Source: Medicago truncatula | Taxonomy: Eukaryota; Streptophyta; Magnoliopsida; Fabales; Fabaceae | Direction: 5' to 3' | Length of the DNA: 64,000 nt | NCBI RefSeq assembly: GCF_003473485.1 | Contig: NC_053044.1 | Location: 4,662,501 to 4,726,500 of the forward strand | Shown here: positions 45,868 to 58,369 of the stretch, piece after piece | Layout of the letters: every line of letters begins with the position of its first letter | Position numbering within the stretch: the stretch's first letter is position 1 | Made by a program: the position numbers and the translations under genes | Notes under the pieces: model-generated | Database searches by the model: none | What the model was told of the DNA's origin: nothing | What the model saw: only the letters and a program-made list of their open reading frames with translations

Positions 45868-46385
45868 CTATAATCCATTTAGACTAGCACCAACAACAAT
45901 CAATCTGACCACCGTCAATAATCTATTCATCCACCTCTTATCGTCAATCTGAACACCACCGACCATCAAACTAAAAGATTTTAAATTAAAACATAAAAGT
46001 TCGCATAAGTGAAGGATATACACCATAAGATTGTATAGGCTTTGGAGTAGGCTTATAAATTTGCTCATGTGAATGTTAAAACTTAATTAGGATGTTAAAC
46101 GATTATTAATTATTTTGAACCGATTTACATTCTCCCGCTGGACGCAAAATTGTCGCATTAATTGTTTTGGTTAAAAATCATTAATTATTGTGCTAATTCT
46201 GAATGGTTTGATTAGTTGTGTGTACAAAGTTGTTTTAGACCGTTGATCCACCACCATTAAACTCTAATAAATATTATATATGAGAATTAAAATTGATAAT
46301 TAATAGAATAAAATACACATCATATATGCGGGACGATTTTGGAGAAGAGATAGATGATGAATTAAAATTGATTGAGGTACTTTTT

Positions 46386-47060
46386 TGATGATGATGTGAA
46401 TAATATGGGCTCAAGTTATGATCCAAGCCCAAGAATGGAGTTGGCCCAAATGATGATCCAAGCCCAATATTGTGATTGGTAAAGCCACTTTTGTAGCAAG
46501 ACACATGTCGATGGTGCATGAAAGACAAGTTGCACTTCTCATGTAATGCATGGTGGCAAAGTGGATGGTTGCATGCATTGACATGTTACAAGATGCATGA
46601 GATGCAAGTGACAAGTTTCACTCTTGAAGTTTGCATGGAAGACAAGTGGCTTGTTGCATCTAAGGAGCTAAGGCTTACCTCTCCTATAAATAGCAAGTTC
46701 ATTTGCACAATCCCTACACATCTCATCTCATCACATCAAGTAGTAACACAACAACAAGAATTAGAGCTTGTTGAGAGTGAGAGGAAAAATATAGAGAGGA
46801 AATATAGTTTCTCCTGTGAGGTTTCTCATAGAGTTAGTATTCTCCTATTTCACGAGAGAGGGTAATTTGTCTCTCCTTGTATTTAGAGAGAAGCCCCGTG
46901 GTTTTTTTTCCCCTTATTTGTTGAGGGGTTTCCACGTAAAATATTGTGTGTTCAGTTCCTCTTTTCTCGTCTCTTATTTTAGTTGCGTGATAATATTTTG
47001 TTACTCTGGTGAACTAAATACTTGTGAAATGTGAAATACTTGTTTCCTGAGGAAGACAAG
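46386..47060 (+). repeat. Copia-type solo LTR remnant
   Basis: The promoter-like CTCCTATAAATAGCAAG (46680) is followed by a transcribed-leader style CA-rich stretch (CACATCTCATCTCATCACATC) and GAGGGGTTTCCACGTAAA, a block I associate with Tork/Tnt1-type LTRs. Borders uncertain; no internal region. Small frames at 46274-47034 are not genes. Confidence 0.5.
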
Positions 47061-47084
47061 TATCATGTGGCTAATAAATTTTAT

Positions 47085-47177
47085 TGCATATTCGCATCTA
47101 GTTAGTTAGCAATAAATTAGCTGAAATAAAAATTCATAGTTAAAATTTGGTAGCAAATCATTAAATTTCTTGTAGTG
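47085..47177. mobile_element. CACTA terminus
   Basis: GGTAGCAAATCATTAAATTTCTTGTAGTG ends in the CACTA signature (inverse CACTACAAGAAA), with GTAGCAAAT and TTAGCTG subterminal words as at 12545. Confidence 0.5.
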
Positions 47178-47769
47178 TTTGCACATCTTATAAGTAGTAC
47201 AATATCTCTGCCAAGCAAGTGCTCAATACTTGAGAGAAATAGAGATAAACTTGTATGATATGCTATGCAATGTTTGAATTTTGATGTTCAAATATCACAA
47301 CTATTATTCAGTTGCTCCACAGATAATTAATATATACCTTGTATGTTGCCCGAGTCAATAACTAATTTATGAAAAGAACAAGTACCTCTAACTTGAGTCG
47401 CCCCATAGATAACCATACCTTGTCTGTTGCGCAAGTCAATAACTAATTTATGAAAATAACAAGTACCTCTAACTTGAGTTGGTAAATGTTTTTTTAAAAA
47501 ATAATTGGGGAAATGGGAATTTTTTATATAAATTCAAGTGGCATGATGGTCATTACAACCGGCCCAAGAGGGATTCGAACACAGTATTGATTTTAGAAGG
47601 CTAAGCTCTTATTGTTAAGGTAACACCTCTAGTGTAGGTAAATACTTGAATTAGGTCTATATACGTGTAGTACTAGACAACAAACTTGTCAATATGGAAA
47701 GGGAGAAAGCTTTAGTGTATGAAATTTGATTGAAATGTTAAAACTTCAAATTGAGATTACTTTAACTCT

Positions 47770-48320
47770 CAAGACATTTTTATTGGGTAAAATGATGTAG
47801 ACAAGCTGGTAGCGCGAATCGAAGACAAAGTGGGGCCCAAGAAAGGTTCACTCGGAATGATGCATATTTTGCATCCAGTGTCGGAATGACCCGAATTATA
47901 CCTTTTCGGAAAGCCCCGGACCTCAAGAGCAAAACTCATCACTTTGTCATGATGTATGTAGGGGGTTAAATTAGTCATTCGAGGTCGTATGAAGGCCCGA
48001 AACCGCCTTTTAATATTTCAACATATTTCTAGAATTTTCTATTTTATTTCGGTTTGTTATTTTTCGGCCCATACAGATTTGTTATTTCTTTTAGTATTCA
48101 AACAGAACTTTTGCAGCGTAAGATGCACTTTTCATTCAATAAAATATTCGAGAATTTTCTCTCAATTCTAGTGGATTCTGAAAACCCTTATTTGATAGGT
48201 TTGTCGCTTGCAACCTGTGTGTTTATCTTTTAGGTTTAGCGCTTGCTAACCCTTGTTTCCGTTGTGAGTCATAAAATTTCTGCTTAATCTTGCAGAAACT
48301 TTGGTTAGACATAAGTGATA
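47770..48320. repeat. Gypsy-type LTR-like fragment
   Basis: Relatively GC-rich, with GTGTCGGAATGACCCGAATT, GGTTTGTCGCTTGCAACC and GGTTTAGCGCTTGCTAACCC, the latter two being diverged repeats. No ends found; no coding. Confidence 0.4.
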
Positions 48321-48621
48321 GCAGCATTGGAGATATAGGATTGGTTTATAATACCAAATGAAGCAGCCCTTTAATCCGCAGTAGCATGTTTTGTTAATTT
48401 GTAAACACAACTGAGTAGCATTTCTAAACCTATAAGTTTCTTACATGAAAATATAGATAAATATATTGCTTCCACCTAAAATCAAAAAAAGTCTAGAAAT
48501 AGTTAGAATAGGCATCCAAACAGTAAACCATCTTCATAAAAAATAAATTATTTAATAAAAATAAAAAGTTCCCCACTATATCTTTGAGTGATCCTATTGA
48601 CTCCATAGTGAGAAGTTGAGA

Positions 48622-50387
48622 TCACATGTCAAGAGGATTGAGAACTTGTCCAATGAAGAGTACAGTTCCAGACAAATCTTCTCGGATCAAAAACAAGAAA
48701 GGGTGGTCAGCCACAAATTCTATCTTCGAAGTGTCGTCTTCTACTTCGGACATACCATACTCCGCCTCTATGAAAGCAGTTGCCGCAGCAGCTTCAGTAC
48801 CTGCTTCATTTACTTCAATAAAAGACTTGTGAAATATCTTGGAAACAACAAGGCTTTCACCAGCCACCGTTTTTGCCACACCTCCAATATCGGAAAAAGG
48901 TAAAACCACTCCTAGCTCCTTCAGCACACTAGACGTTTCAAGTTCAAAAGAAATATTGAATCTTGGAATCCGGAAGGCACCAACTTTAACTTTTCGACTA
49001 GGAAGCTTGTGTTGTAAATACTCAAATTCGGAAGCTAGCTTCTCAATCAAATCTAACAATCCATCTTCTGCATCAGGAAGAAAAAGGTAAAAAGAGAATC
49101 GACGCTTTCCTCCACCTTGCTCAAAAGGAAGATGAAGAATCTTAAAACCATCAAAAACACCGATAAAGTACAGTGCATGAAGGGAACCTCAATCAAATCT
49201 AACAATCCATCTTCTCACAACTGGTCATGAAGGGAACCTAAACAGAGTTGCCATTCTGAACGTGAAAAACATAGTCCTCTGTATCTTCAATATCAAACTG
49301 CTCCTCCCATGTTCCTTTAAAGTACAGTGCATTCGCACCAATGAGGACAACTAAGTCATCAACTGACCCGGGTGGAAGTAGATTTTTTATTAAACCATTT
49401 GTCTCTTTTTCAGCCCATAAATTCACTTCTTGAAGCACTTCGGTAGCCTTTAAAACCATAAAAAATACAAAAATCAGTTAAGCAAATATGTTGATAAATT
49501 AGTTGGATGCTACAAGGAAGTAAGGAGAGGAAAGTTGTATTTGTCAATTGCTTTCATAGAAGTTGATATTTGATGCTCTCATTAGTAATATAAAATTTTG
49601 AGGCATTTGAATAACAAAGGTTTGTCACATGGAATTGCTTTGGTCAATTATAATTGGTAATTACCAAAGTCGTTAAGTTGTTATCTGAATATAGAGCAAT
49701 TCATACCTCCAAATACATTATAACTATAACCCTACTTTGTGATGAAATAAACAGTTCCTAATTTTTTATTAAAAGGCGACAACGATGACTATTTATCTTT
49801 AAAATAAGAACCTACTCTCTACACCAGAACCAGTGCACTCTCTAATGTAAGTGAAATAAAATAAAAATAAAACTAATTGTTTGTGAAGGTAGAAACTTTA
49901 ATTCATTAGCAAGAAATCAAAGTAGAGCATGGATTGCAATGAAAAGAGGGAGATATAAAATACATACCTTGTTCTTGAAATCAACAGAAGACAAGGTGGC
50001 CTTATAATCATTAGATACTATTTGTTGGAAGGAAGGTTGCAGAGAACGGCTTTGATCAACCCACACTCCATTAAGGAAAGAGAGGCAAGGACCACCGGAG
50101 GGAGCAGCATTGGAGATGATGGCAGAAACGAGATGAGAAGCAAAGGAGTTGAGATGATCAGTTGATTTGGAGAGAAGGAAGTCGAGAAGCTGTTCTCTTG
50201 TGGGTCCGTCAGAGCCAGCAGCGATCATGCTGAGCGCAACTTGGAGCGAAAGTGGGGAAAACACAATGTTCTTCTCTGATTCTTTTGAGAAGAGATATTT
50301 GGCGATTCTGAGGGAAACTTTTGTTTGGTTAGTGATTGATTCAAGTATCATTCTTTTCTCTTCGGGCTTTGATTCACAGTGAGCCAT
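48622..50387 (-). pseudogene. Plant serpin gene, disrupted
   Basis: Exon 1 (49968-50387, 140 codons) begins MAHCESKPEEKRMILESITN and carries NIVFSPLSLQVALSMIAAGS, the conserved serpin helix. Donor AAG|GTATGT, acceptor TTTAAAG at 49448. Exon 2 (from 49447) continues ATEVLQEVNLWAEKETNGLI and ANALYFKGTWEEQFD, then stops (TAG, 49238-49240) at NGNSV, where the family has K before VPFMT. A rearranged patch (49164-49239) follows, then the frame resumes with FDGFKILHLPF and DGLLDLIEKLASEFEYLQHK, the hinge EVNEAGTEAAAATA and the C-terminus VADHPFLFLIRE...NPLDM. Serpins inhibit proteases by loop insertion. Here the reactive loop is unusually acidic and the reading frame is broken. The plus-strand frames are shadows. 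Confidence 0.85.
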
Positions 50388-50789
50388 GTTTCCTTTCTTT
50401 TGATTTGACAATGCAGAACGAAAATTAAACAGAACTAATAAGTAAAAATAAATAAAAAATAACAATGTAAGATTTCTATTTGTGAAGTAACTTAAACATG
50501 ATTAAACTAGCAAACAACGAACAACATACCAAATCAAAACAACGAACAACATACCAAATCAATAGAGAGAGTGAACTAGCTATTCAATTCAATAACAATA
50601 GTTTTTGTGTGTTATTTTAACCAATCGGATTCCATATTTTAACTAATGGGATTCCATATTTTCTTGTGACATTGCTTCAATGACCTATATTAATACATTT
50701 CAGCATTGTAAATTATTTATTGTTTTTATTATTAAAATCACAGGTTATTGCATTCAAAAAGACAGAAACTTAAATAAGGAAAGAGTTAC

Positions 50790-50890
50790 CGTGACGCAGA
50801 GGACGAGGAGACGCGGACGGTGTGACGGAGAGAGGAAATTAGGGTTTTGGAGAGAGAACAAGGAAATGAAGAAGAGGAAGAGACTGTGAG
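50790..50890 (-). promoter_or_regulatory. Probable 5' UTR exon of the serpin gene
   Basis: On the minus strand a CT-rich leader (CTCTCCAAAACCCTAATTTC) ends at a donor CACG|GTAACT (50790), followed by an intron reaching the coding exon. Confidence 0.5.
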
Positions 50891-50913
50891 AAATGAGTTC
50901 TTCCCAGGCTTAC

Positions 50914-50921
50914 TATTTATA
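50914..50921 (-). promoter_or_regulatory. TATA box, proximal serpin promoter
   Basis: TATAAATA on the minus strand, about 30 bp upstream of the CT-rich leader. Confidence 0.55.
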
Positions 50922-51380
50922 TTCCCCCAAATTGATGTATGATCTGAAACCCTAAACCGTGCCCTCGGGTCAGGTTAAACGGGTTAGCCGTTTAATTTTA
51001 TAGAACTTTTTTTTTTTTTTTTTTGTCTTTCACTTATAAGTTTTTACATCAAATAATTATAAGTTTTTTCATCTTTCCGCAATGTTTGAGTTTACTTTTT
51101 TGTAAGAATAATTACTGACAAAGATTTGTTTAATTCACCGTATAACTTCATATTAATAAGGTTCAATTTTCTTAAGAATGAGAGGGTAAACAAAAAAAAA
51201 TATACATTGATGATACTTTTAGGTTTTAGAGAGAGCTTTTTTGTAGATTTCACAACATAAATTGAAATAAATTTCCCAACAAAAATCAGGGCCTACATCA
51301 TAGAAAAAGTGCATAACTAATTTTCCCATTACTCCTCAAGAAAAATCGAAATCAGAAAATAAAGAAATAAATTGACTTAC

Positions 51381-51456
51381 AAAACTGAAGCAGAGAACTG
51401 AAGAGCGTAGCTGAGTCGGCAATACTAGGCATTCATCTTCTCTCTCGCTTTATATA
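51381..51456 (-). promoter_or_regulatory. Possible distal serpin promoter and first exon
   Basis: TATATAAAG (51448-51456, minus) is followed by a leader ending CTTCAGTTTT|GTAAGTC (51381). It looks like a second TATA plus non-coding exon; whether it belongs to the serpin is inference. Confidence 0.35.
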
Positions 51457-51563
51457 ACAATTAAGTTTTTAAATTTGATACTACAACTAGGGTTAAGAAT
51501 ATATACCAAACGTGAGGCCCAAGATATCTATGCTACAATTAGGGTTGATAAAATACATACAAA

Positions 51564-51870
51564 TACGTGAGCCCAAGATAGAATCTATAACGAGTAAATA
51601 GTCAATTTCTCCCCTGAAATCGTAAGTTTCGTCAATTACCTCTTTGAAATTAACAAAACGTCAATTACCCCCCTGAAATTGTAAGTTTCGTCAATTACCC
51701 CTTTGAAATTAACAAAACGTCAATTACCCCCCTGAAATTGCACAACGTTAATCAATTTACCCCCTCCGTCAAATTCTTCTGTCAGTGAACATGAAGTTTT
51801 GCAAATACCCCCCTGAAGTTTTGCACTTATGTGCAAAATTCCCCCCAAACTTAAAAATTTATATGTTTTT
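51564..51870. repeat. Tandem-repeat MITE-like element
   Basis: A unit of about 62 bp built of GTCAATTACCCCCCTGAAATT and TTAACAAAACG repeats from about 51606 to 51760, then related CCCCCCTGAA words to 51850. Left end GAGTAAATAGTCAATTTCTC is like the family at 25684, without a matching right end. Confidence 0.5.
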
Positions 51871-52734
51871 TTTCTTATCTTGATTCAAAAGATATTAAAG
51901 ACAAACAATTAACAGTTAACTTTATTAAGAGTCTATTTTTGGATGAGAAAGGTAATAAAGATATGATCGATATATTGCGATAAATCTGAACTTGGATGAA
52001 TATAAATCCATATTTAATATCTTGTCAATAACACTTTTATTATCATCTGAACCAATAATTTATACTTAGAAGAAATAAATGAACACTAGACTTTCCACCC
52101 GTGCTGCCGCACGGGTCATATACATTGTAGATGTAGTAGACAAAAACAAATCTCAATGCATATCAAAGAGAATGAAATATGTGGTCCCAAATATATGCAG
52201 ATGTTGGAATTTGAACCTCAGACACCACACTTATTCACCTTAAAAATATTAATTTTTATCAATCGTGTCTTACTTCATTCTTTTGTTAAAATTATATGTC
52301 AATGTTATATTATTGGTATGTTACTTCATCTTTTTTTTTTTTTTTTTGACAAAATGTTACTTCATTCTTTTGTAAAAATTATATGTTAATTATATTATGT
52401 ACCTAAAAATAGCTCATTCTTAACCTCAACATGTAAAATGTTTTATTTAAATAATTTTCCTTTTATCGAATATTTGGCCTTTACCGTAAATGATACCCTT
52501 TAACTGTTTGTTGAAATGTTTCTTCCGCCTGTTTATATAGATTGCAAAATTCTAGTGCATTTTGTGGTAGATATTTAACAAAGAGAGTTCAGTTCTAATT
52601 TGGATGAAAAGTGAAATATTAACAAAAAAAAAATGTTGCTATAATCTTTCAAAACCCTTTTATACCAATAGAGAGATTTGTTTTGTTGAATAAATAGGGC
52701 GATTTGTTTTGAAGAAATAGGGGAAATAAAGCGA

Positions 52735-53112
52735 TGCCGATTTTCTTTGTTCATGAAAATAGGAGATTAGGTGTGAGCATTAGAGTTGTTCATGAAAATA
52801 GGAGATTAGGTGTGAGTATTAAGGTTAAAACAGTAAAATTATGCAATATGGTTTATGTTAAAATTAGGGCTTACGGGTTAACTTTAATATATAAGAAGAT
52901 TAGGTGAGAGCATTAGGGTTGTTCATGAAAATAGGAGCTCAGGTGTGAGCATTAGGGTTAAAACAGTAAAATTATGCAATAGGGTTTAGGTTAAAATTAG
53001 GACTGACGGGTTAACTTTAATATATAAGAAGATAAGAAGATAAGAAGATATATAAGAAGATTAGGTGTGAGCATTAGGGTTGTTCATGAAAATAGGAGAT
53101 TAGGTGTGAGCA
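52735..53112. repeat. Tandem repeats of the outer Helitron, left part
   Basis: About two and a half imperfect units, each with GTTCATGAAAATAGGAG, ATTAGGTGTGAGCATTAGGG, AAAACAGTAAAATTATGCAA and GGTTAACTTTAATATATAAG. It continues at 62140. Confidence 0.85.
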
Positions 53113-53423
53113 TCTTCTTCTTCTTATTCCTAAACAAAACTTTGTAGCCCTAATTTTAACCTAATATTTTAACCCTAATATTTTAGCAACTTTTCCCTCC
53201 TTTAAAACCTAACCATATTTCCTAATTCTCCTCCTCCAAACCTTAACCATCTAACTTCACTCCTCCTAAACCATATTTCCTAATTCCCCTCCTCCAAACC
53301 CTAACCAATATATTTTAATCATTTCTCCTAAACCGAAATCTCTTTTTAAAATCATACCTTTCTCTCCTCCAAACCCTCACCAATATATTTTAATCCTTTC
53401 TCCTAAACTGAAATCTCTTTTCA

Positions 53424-53820
53424 ACATGGCTTCCAGAAACATTCAGACTTTGCTGTCATACCACTGCCTCACTGGTAACCATATCTTCATTCCACTCTGG
53501 TTTAAACTAAATATATAGATTTTTGCTCTTATTCCTCGCTGTTTTAAAGTATAAATCATTCTTTCAATCCCTTTCAATCTTTTGTAGGTCCGTTGGTGAA
53601 AAACCCTTTTTTCGATCTTGACAAAGCAATCAACAAGCTCATACTGAAATACAGATCATATATCGTTGAATATGATATTGATGTTGTATGTGTTTTTTGT
53701 GAACTGTAGGGGGAATAGGTTTGTGGAAGCTCGCAGGCTCCGTGAAGGTGTGAAGATCCGAGGGGGTGCTCCGATGGTTGGGTCACATGATACCATCTAC
53801 CTTGATGTTATTTACAATTA
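53424..53820 (+). pseudogene. Captured gene fragment in the Helitron, unidentified
   Basis: ATG at 53426 opens MASRNIQTLLSYHCLTG. A donor (CACTG|GTAACC) and acceptor (TTTTGTAG, 53588) join in frame to PLVKNPFFDLDKAINKLILK and YRSYIVEYDIDVV, and then a stop. A further piece, NRFVEARRLREGVKIRGGAP then HDTIYLDVIYN and a stop, follows in another frame. It looks like a small conserved eukaryotic protein with introns, captured and then damaged. I could not name it. Confidence 0.5.
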
Positions 53821-54139
53821 GTCCATGTTTAGATAAATTGTGCAAGACCTTTCCAATTTGAATTTTAAGTTTTAGTTTCTTAGAGTTTTGGAAGCATCTA
53901 TTTTTTTTGTCTTTGAATTTAGAAAATGTCCCTTGAATTTCATAAATAATTTAGCCTTGCTTGCTTTACTTTTTGATTTATATATTTGTGTTTGTTTTTG
54001 TGTTGCTGAATCAATTTAGTAGCATGGCTGTGTTACTGAAGCATTTTAGTAACATGACTTTTAGTAACATTATTAGTAACAATTACTAGAATCAATTTAG
54101 TAGCATAGATGTGTAACGTCTCCTCTTAACATTATTACT
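53821..54139. other. Non-coding part of the Helitron
   Basis: TAGTAACA/AATTTAGTAGCA words recur. Nothing else seen. Confidence 0.4.
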
Positions 54140-55196
54140 AACAATTACTAATCCTAATCTCTAAAATATGTTTTGGGTGGAAACAAACTAAAATCCTAAT
54201 CCTAATTTCTCTCAATCAAGTAACTAAGAGATTTCATCCACATCACTAAACTAACTTTCTAAAATCCTTATTTCTCTCATTCAAATAATTAGGGGATTTC
54301 ATTCACATCTCTAAAATAAGTTTAGGGTGGAAACAAACTAAAAATTCTAATTCCTCTCATTCAAACAACTACTAAAGATTTCATCCACATCTCTAAAATA
54401 TGTTTTGGATGGAAACAAACTAAAATCTTAATCCTAATTTCTCTCATTCAAGTAACTAAGAGATTTCATTCACATCTCTAAACTATGTTTTTGGTGGAAA
54501 CAAACTAAAATCCTTATTTCTCTCATTCAAATAATTAGGGGATTTCATCCACATCTTTAAAATATGTTTTGGGTGGAAACAAACTAAAAATCATAATTCC
54601 TCTCATTCAAGTAACTACTAAAGATTTCATCCACATCTCTAAAATATGTTTTGGGTGGAAACAAACTAAAAATCCTAATTCCTCTCATTCAAGTAACTAC
54701 TAAAGATTTCATCCACATCTCTAAAATATGTTTTGGGTGGAAACAAACTAAAAATCCTAATTCCTCTCATTCAAGTAACTACTAAAGATTTCATCCACAT
54801 CTCTAAAATATGTTTTGGGTGGAAACAAACTTAAATCGTAATCCTAATTTCTCTCATTCAAGTAACTAAGAGATTTCATCCACATCTCTAATCTAACTTT
54901 TTGGTGGAAACAAACTAAAATCCTTATTTCTCTCATTCAAATAAGTAGGAGATTTCATCCACATCTCTAAAATATGTTTTCGGTGGAAACAAACTAAAAA
55001 TCCTAATTCTTCTCATTCAAGTAACTAAGAGATTTTATCCACATCTCTAAAGTAACTTTTTGGTGGAAACACACTAAAATCCTTATTTCTCTCATTCAAA
55101 TAAGTAGGGGATTTCATCCACATCTCTAAAATATATTTTGGGTGGAAACAAACTAAAAATCCTAATTCCTCTCTTTCAAGTAACTATTACACATTT
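54140..55196. repeat. Minisatellite of about 80 bp, interrupted
   Basis: About 13 units of CATCCACATCTCTAAAATATG, TTTTGGGTGGAAACAAACTA, AAATCCTAATTCCTCTCATT, CAAGTAACTACTAAAGATTT. Two subtypes partly alternate (CTAAACTAACTTTTT versus CTAAAATATGTTTTGG). The last unit is cut by the LTR at 55197 and resumes at 59981 (CATTTCATCCACTTCTCTAAAATATG). Confidence 0.9.
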
Positions 55197-55463
55197 TGTA
55201 ACGCCCTCTCTAATTATTTGATTATTTAAATGAGTTTAGAATATACTTATATGATTTGTGTGATTTATATGATCTATTTTGATGAGTGATATTTTGTTAT
55301 GATATATGTTATATATTTATTAATATAATATATATGTTATTTGATTTAGAAATGTATATATGTTATTTGGTTTAGAAATATATATTATTTGTTATAGAAA
55401 TATACATGATTTGTTGTAGAAATATATGTCATTTGCTATAGAAATATAAATGATTTGTTATGG

Positions 55464-55520
<57 letters not shown>

Positions 55521-55942
55521 AAGAGAAAAATAAGTAGGTTAAAGATTTATATAAATAGGAGAGACCTAGTTTAGAAAAAACATAACGTACGACTGTTTTT
55601 GGAGAAAAGGGAGAAAAAGCCAAGAGAAGGGAGAAGACCTAGGAAAGCTGCGATTTTCATTCTTTAAGGTAAGGGTGAGACTAACTTTGCAATTCTATTA
55701 AGTATGAGAATCAATGGTTAGGTTTAACAGGAAGTAGAATGAGTTTTAGAGAAATCGAAAAGTAGGTTAAAATTGATAGAATTGATAATTAAACGGTGAA
55801 AAGTTGTTAGAATGATGTAGAGATTGTCCCTAGACCTTAGATAATGATTATGATGAATTCTGGAATCGAGTTTAGGCTTAAAACCATGAGAGTTGATGAA
55901 AATTGTGTGAAAACTGCATTCTGTCCGAGCCAAAATTCATCC

Positions 55943-56075
55943 CTCGCCATAGCGAGCTATGATCCTCGCCTCGCGAGTGATGATTTTCATCGCTCGCCAC
56001 GCGAGCCATTTCCCTTCGCCTCGCGAGTTGCACGATGCAGCTCGCCATAGCGAGCAGTTGAACTCGCCTCGCGAG
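55943..56075. repeat. Array of six CTCGC/GCGAG dyads
   Basis: CTCGCCATAGCGAG (55943, 56041), CTCGCCTCGCGAG (55965, 56063), CTCGCCACGCGAG (55993), and TTCGCCTCGCGAG (56015) with one arm mismatch. Arms are constant; the loops CATA, CTC and CAC vary. Confidence 0.9.
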
Positions 56076-58369
56076 CTTGACCAGAGAGCATGTCATTTTC
56101 CGAGGTTTTGACTTTTGAGTTGAACCTTAGATGCCTTTGAGTGCCTGAACATGTCTAATATTGATTAGGAAAGAATGTAGGATGAGATTGAACCTGTAAA
56201 GACTTAGAATGAAACTTTGGAGAATCTGACTGAACTCGCGAGCACTAGTATTACAGAATGCCTTGTTTAGGTTAAATGCGAGCTTTGTCGCACGAGTTGT
56301 TATGAGTTGAACCTTGGGATAGTAATGAGGAATATACATGATATTAATGATGATTTGTGAAGTTCTTATATGATGATTTGAGGATATTTATAATGTTATA
56401 TAATTATATATATATATTGCATGAATTATGTTTGATGATTGAAATGTTGATGACGTGCATTTGTAGTTGTTATATATGATGATTATTATTATTGAATGAT
56501 GTTGTTTTGTTGTTGATTATCATTTGAAATTGTTATATCTTGAGATGTTTATGTGTCGCCTATGTTGCTGTTGTTGATTATGTGAAATATTTATATGCCT
56601 TATGTGGAAGATGTTTGATGTTTAAGTTGTTGATGCTTCACATTAATATTGTTATGTTGTGAATTGCTTGTGCTGTTTCTGTTGCTGTTATGAACTGCTA
56701 AGTTGTTTGTAATGTGATTTAATGATTAAATGCATTACTCGAAATATTATTGAATGATCAAGATGTTGTTGAAATGAATTGTTAAATGATTATGAAGTGA
56801 ATTATGGATTGAATTATACCTACTTGAATTGTTGTTGAATGATCAAGAAACTTTCGAGAATGATTTGTTATTTAACTTGATGTGATTTGATTATGCTGCA
56901 ATTGTTATTTAACTAAGTTGCAAGAGTATGAATAAGTTGATGACGTTTAGCTCCAAATTATTGGATGCATATTGATATGATGAATACGATTGTTTTGTTG
57001 ATAGAGTCCATGCATTAGCATTCATTGAGCTTTGTCCTCCCCACGATTAGGAGCTTTGTCCTCCGCACGATTAAAGTATATTAATACTTATGATGACGAT
57101 TGGTACCACATGCATATAAGTGTCTAAGTTGCATTGTCGCATTTGTCGAGTCAAAGTTGTTGTTGATGAATTATCATCTATGAGTTGTTAAGTTGTCGAT
57201 GAATTATCATCTATGAGTTGTCGAGTTGTCTTCTACCTATGTGTTGTTAAAGAAGTACCTACGAAGGTTATACGATGTTTATGATGTGAATTATATGATG
57301 TTCACTAAGATGTTGCTATGTTGTTTAAGATAATGATTATGATATTGTTATGTTGCTATGTTGTTTAACATATTGATTATGATATTGTTACGTTGCTATG
57401 TTGTGTAAGATATTGATTATGATATTGTTAAGTTGTTATGATGTTGCATATAATTGTTACTATTAAGTGATGATTATGTTGTCCTATATATGATTAATTA
57501 TTATTAAGTGAATGTTATGAATATGTTGTTGTGATATTTTCATAAGATGATGAATACGTTGTTGTTATATAATATAAGAAGATGAATATGTTGTTGTTAT
57601 ATTACTATATTATGACGAGATGATGTATATATAATTATTATTATTATTAAGTGAATATTATGTTATGTTGTTGACATATTATTATAAAATGATGAATATG
57701 TTGTTGTTATTATATTATTATAAGAAGATGTTTATGTTATGATGTATATAATTATTATTATTATTAAGTGACGATTATATTGTGTAGTTTAAGTTATTAG
57801 TGATGATGATTACATGATGTTATCTAGGAGTTGTTAAATGTACTTGATGATGGTTATGTTAAGTTGATAAGTTGTCTTCTATTCATGAGATGCTTGGTGG
57901 AGAAATGTTATTACAAATTAATGATGTTGTTATGTTGTATATGAATTATGATTAAAATGTTATGTTGAATATGAACTATGAGTATGATGTGATGATCTAT
58001 ATTGTTACGATTTGGTTAATACGTGTTCTATGATGATGTTATAATGTGGTGAATATGAAGTAAATGATAATTAGAAGTTGGTTGGACTATTAAGAATTAT
58101 ACATGAAGAATTATTATTACTAATAGATGAAGTTATTTGTGTTGTTAAATATAATTATTGAATTATATGTTTGATATTATTGTTTTGTGAAATCTCACCC
58201 CTTCTGCTTGAAAATGTTGCTCTTCGTATGAGTAACTTGCAGGTGATCGAGTTTAAGTTGCTGTTAGATTGCTGTTGTGAGTGGATTAGCTCTCATGTGT
58301 GTCTTTAGGTGCTCTAATACGTAACGGGATGGGAATTTTAATGTTGTCTTTCTATTCCTTACGTATTGT

